Of a DNA stretch of 64,000 nucleotides, positions 60,965 through 64,000 are shown piece by piece. Every line of letters starts with the position of its first letter. The first letter of the stretch is position 1. The position numbers and the translations under genes were made by a program. The notes below the pieces were generated by a model, which was not told where the DNA came from, did no database searches, and saw nothing but the letters and a program-made list of their open reading frames with translations. The DNA comes from Vespula vulgaris (lineage: Eukaryota > Arthropoda > Insecta > Hymenoptera > Vespidae): NCBI RefSeq assembly GCF_905475345.1, contig NC_066603.1:614501-678500 (forward strand). The letters run 5' to 3'.

Positions 60965-63433
60965 AGAGAGGGAGAGAGAGAGAGAGAGGATAGGCAGCGC
61001 CAAATTTTAATTTCACCCCTAACAAGGCAAGGCACGGAGGAGGGTGCTCCTCGGCCCCTTCAGGACCACGGGATTCCATCCTTCAGGATCATTATATCGC
61101 CAATTAGAAGATAGCGGAGCTCGCCGGCGCCTAACAAGCTTCCTGGGGAGACAGACCTTCTCCCGATTCGAGGCAAGTGCTATATACGCGCACGACGTAT
61201 ACATCTTTGTGAGCCGGTAACACCGCCTTCAGCCAGTGCAAAATGTAACAGCTGGAACTCCTTGACTTTTCGAAGTCATTCGTTCGCTTCTCTGCCAAAC
61301 GAAAGGGACGAAAAGAGAGAAGAGAGAAGAGAAATAGAGAGAAAGAAGGAGAAAACGCTTGACGCAGTTCAGACTGCACGAAATATTTTAGCGATAATTA
61401 AAAATATATAAGAGCTAAGATTTTTCGACTTTCTATTTTCTCGACACGAGCGAGATTATTACGTCGGTCGTTAGACGTTCAGAGAATCGGATCCGAGTTC
61501 CTCTTCTTCCGTTGGTGCCGCAAAGCGAGAACATGCGCGCGAGAGAGAGAGAGAGACAGAGAAAGAGAGAGAGAGAGGGCTCCTTCATCTGGGATCCAAT
61601 TAACGATAGGCGAACCAAACTCCGAGCGAGCAGCCAGTTAAAAATTAGCTCCGCGCTCCTACCGCCATCTTGGTGATCTCTCTCTCTCTCTCTTTCTCTC
61701 TGTTGCCTTCCTTCTCCTCTCCTTCATCCCCTTTTACTTCAAGAAGGGTGAACGGGCATGTTATGTCCAGCACGCGGATATTACAACCACCCACACCAAC
61801 CCTTATCCACTAGGCAACTCTCCACCTCCTCGCACTATTACCTACTAATACTACTACTACTACTACTACTATTACTACCACTATCAACGTCCAGATACTT
61901 ATGGGTGCATAGCAAAGGATATACGATGGGTTTCAATTTAAACTTATTTTTGTAGCTCGCGTGTTGTAGCTCCCGATCGGAATCCTTTGGAAAATAACGA
62001 CACCTATCTTCGTCACTGGGTTAAGGAGAAAAGGACGATCGCTGATAGACCAAGAAAACTTACTTTCTAATTAATGACTTATCGTATCGATAATAGATCG
62101 AGGATTACGACGAGATCGAAAAAAAAAATGGAAAAGCATATAATGCCTATATATGCACAAAGGAAAAAAAGTGGGGCTGACGGAATTCAATTTAAACTTA
62201 TTTTTGTTCTTACAATATCTGAAATGGTGAATCTAAATACGAGAATAAAATATAAAATTGCTTCTGCCAAGCGAGAAGACCCGGACTACACTTCCCTCCT
62301 ATCTTTTCCCAATTTTTATATATGCTGAAGAAGGAAAGAGAGAGAAAGAGAGCGTATCCGTATACGTGTGTCTGCGTGTATATAGGGATCGAGTATTGCT
62401 TACACGAAATAAAGAAGGGGAACGCGTGCGCGCGTGACCCGTGCTACATATCCTCTACAGGGTGGTCATTGAAAATTGGAAAATGCTCTTGGTCATAAAT
62501 TAAGTCTGACGGTTTGGCGATACTCGCACATATCCGTACAGAGAGCTCTCCCTCTTTGTCCATTTCGTTTGTACTTTTTCAAGCTTGTTCTTTTCTCCGG
62601 ACAAACGACGTATTACTATCCGTGAAAGATTAGTCTTCCCACATTGTGATAGTATTTGAACATAAAATTGTATGGGCGGTAGAGCTTTCTCAATAGGAAG
62701 AAGAAGAAGAAGAAAAAAAGAAAGAAAAAAAAAACAAGAAAAAAGATCCGAAACATTTCTATTAGAAACCACAAGTATATTTATCGTAGAGCAAAGAGAA
62801 GAAAAATAAGGGGGGAAAGAAAGAGAGAGAGAGAGAGAGAGTGTGTCTGTGTGTGTGAGAGAGAGAGAGAGAAGTAGAAAAGGGAATTCTTTGTTCGAGG
62901 AAGAAAAAAAAATTATTCCTACATCGGTTAGTACGTGGCCTCGAAAATTCGTGGGTTCGGCGGGGGTGGGAAGGGTAGAAGAGTCGACGGTGCGCATTAA
63001 TGGAAGGAAAACGGAAAACAATTTTAGTCGGTGTAATATACTTCCTTGTGCAAACAAGACTCGGTAAATCGAGCAAATAAGGCTGTAAACCGTGGTCATT
63101 ATAGCTTTATGCAGGCGCCCGTTGCAAAAACACGAAAAATTAACGAGACCAGTTCTCCCTTTCCCTCTCTCTCTCTTTCTCTCTTTCTCTCTCTCTTTTT
63201 CTTTCGTCGTTTTCTCTGTCACGAAGTAGTGGCGTTGTAGACGTAGTTAGCGGAAGGAAAGGGCTGATGTTACCTTAGGCGAAGCGTCTTATGGGTCGTC
63301 GCCGATCATAGCAAAGAAAGAAACGCGAAAGGAGAAATAGAGGAATAGAGAAGTGAAGAAGAAAAGCAAGAAAAAAAAGAAAGAGAAAAAAAAGAAAAGA
63401 CTTCAAAAGAAATTTTTGCGCTTTTCCGTTCCG

Positions 63434-63439
63434 ACGTCG

Positions 63440-63471
<32 letters not shown>

Positions 63472-63472
63472 G
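63434..63472. repeat. (GTC)n microsatellite
   Basis: GTC units with one ATC. Confidence 0.9.
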
Positions 63473-63643
63473 AGTAGAATCGACGCAACCGGCCGCGATA
63501 CACTTTTCCTGCTAGGCAATATTCATAAATCACCCTCCAGCAGCCTCGACCCCTCGCGCCTCGTGTCTAACCTCCCCTTTTCCTCTTTCTCCCCACCTCT
63601 CTCTTTATATAGGTATATATATATATACACACGCTTAGAATAA

Positions 63644-63673
63644 GCATCCCTCCTCTTCCCGCAGGAGGGATGC
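63644..63673. other. Perfect 11-bp inverted repeat, 8-base loop
   Basis: GCATCCCTCCT, loop CTTCCCGC, AGGAGGGATGC. A stable hairpin on either strand; no gene adjacent. Confidence 0.6.
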
Positions 63674-64000
63674 AGCGACGAGGTCAACTTCCTTCTTCCT
63701 TCCTTTTCTTTTTCTTCTCCCTCCCCCGAGGAGAAGGAAAGAGAGGGGAAGAATGAAGGAGGAGGAGGAGGAGGAAGAGGAAGGGAAAACGAAGGCCAAG
63801 GAGGAGGCAAAGCCGAAGAGAATCCGTGGTATGGGGTAGCAAACGGGGGTGGTGGTCTCAGATTCTATTAAGATCTCAGTAAGTCTTGTTACACGGAGAG
63901 GCCATGCCGCAAATCTCGCAATAAAACAGCCACCGGTATAACACAGATTCGACCATCCACCAACTACCACCACAGGCGTCCTCCTCTTATATTCCTCTTT

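Larger units (their letters stand above)
56767..64000. other. Upstream or first-intron DNA of Bx
   Basis: The start-codon exon begins at an acceptor, so this is intron or lies 5' of it. It holds long CT/GA tracts, the duplicated element, CTAATTGG motifs and the 63644 hairpin. I could not identify a 5' exon or promoter with confidence. Confidence 0.55.

Noticed and set aside
62500..63222. Longest open frame in the window (240 codons, minus)
   Set aside because: Made of CT, poly-A/T and GT repeats translated as Ser/Leu/Phe/Lys runs; no domain, no codon pattern and no splice context.
44172..64000. Transposable elements
   Set aside because: No transposase, reverse transcriptase or long terminal inverted repeats were seen in any frame, here or in the left half.

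Overview
The window looks like nuclear DNA from a hymenopteran insect, most likely an ant or bee. Three things suggest this: very dense GA/CT and trinucleotide microsatellites, no visible CpG depletion, and compact introns of about 70-130 bp in one gene. The insect-type LIM-only gene Beadex also fits. The species cannot be named from sequence alone. There is no bacterial signal: no operons, rRNA, CRISPR array or transposase.

I can support two protein-coding genes, both on the minus strand. The first is Beadex (Bx/dLMO, rhombotin family). Its four coding exons lie between 56090 and 49195 and encode 249 residues: two LIM zinc-binding domains and a long Gly/Pro/Asn-rich tail. The exon that carries the start codon begins at a splice acceptor, so further 5' exons must lie to the right, in or beyond 56.1-64 kb. 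The 3' UTR probably runs past 48.0 kb, because two miR-9a-type target sites and a Brd box lie there. The second gene lies 5 kb downstream of the Bx stop: seven small exons (44164 to 42742) encoding a 295-residue protein. Its C-terminal half resembles the DUF4485 family. All intron phases agree across the seven exons, and two AATAAA signals follow the stop.

Layout: 1-42.6 kb is apparently non-coding, with simple repeats and scattered non-repetitive islands that could be enhancers or promoters. 42.7-44.2 kb is the DUF4485-like gene. 44.2-47.7 kb is intergenic. 47.7-56.1 kb is Bx, including a 4.8 kb intron inside LIM2. 56.1-64 kb is upstream or first-intron Bx DNA. That last region holds two abutting 12-bp palindromes, a duplicated element of about 95 bp with homeodomain-type cores, and a perfect 11-bp hairpin.

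The observations most worth a second look are a miR-9a site with about 19 paired bases in the presumed Bx 3' UTR, the paired palindromes, the duplicated homeodomain-core element, and the DUF4485-like gene, whose fourth exon depends on a weak splice donor at the edge of a CGT repeat. I saw no wholly new biological system. Most long open frames in the window are translations of microsatellites.
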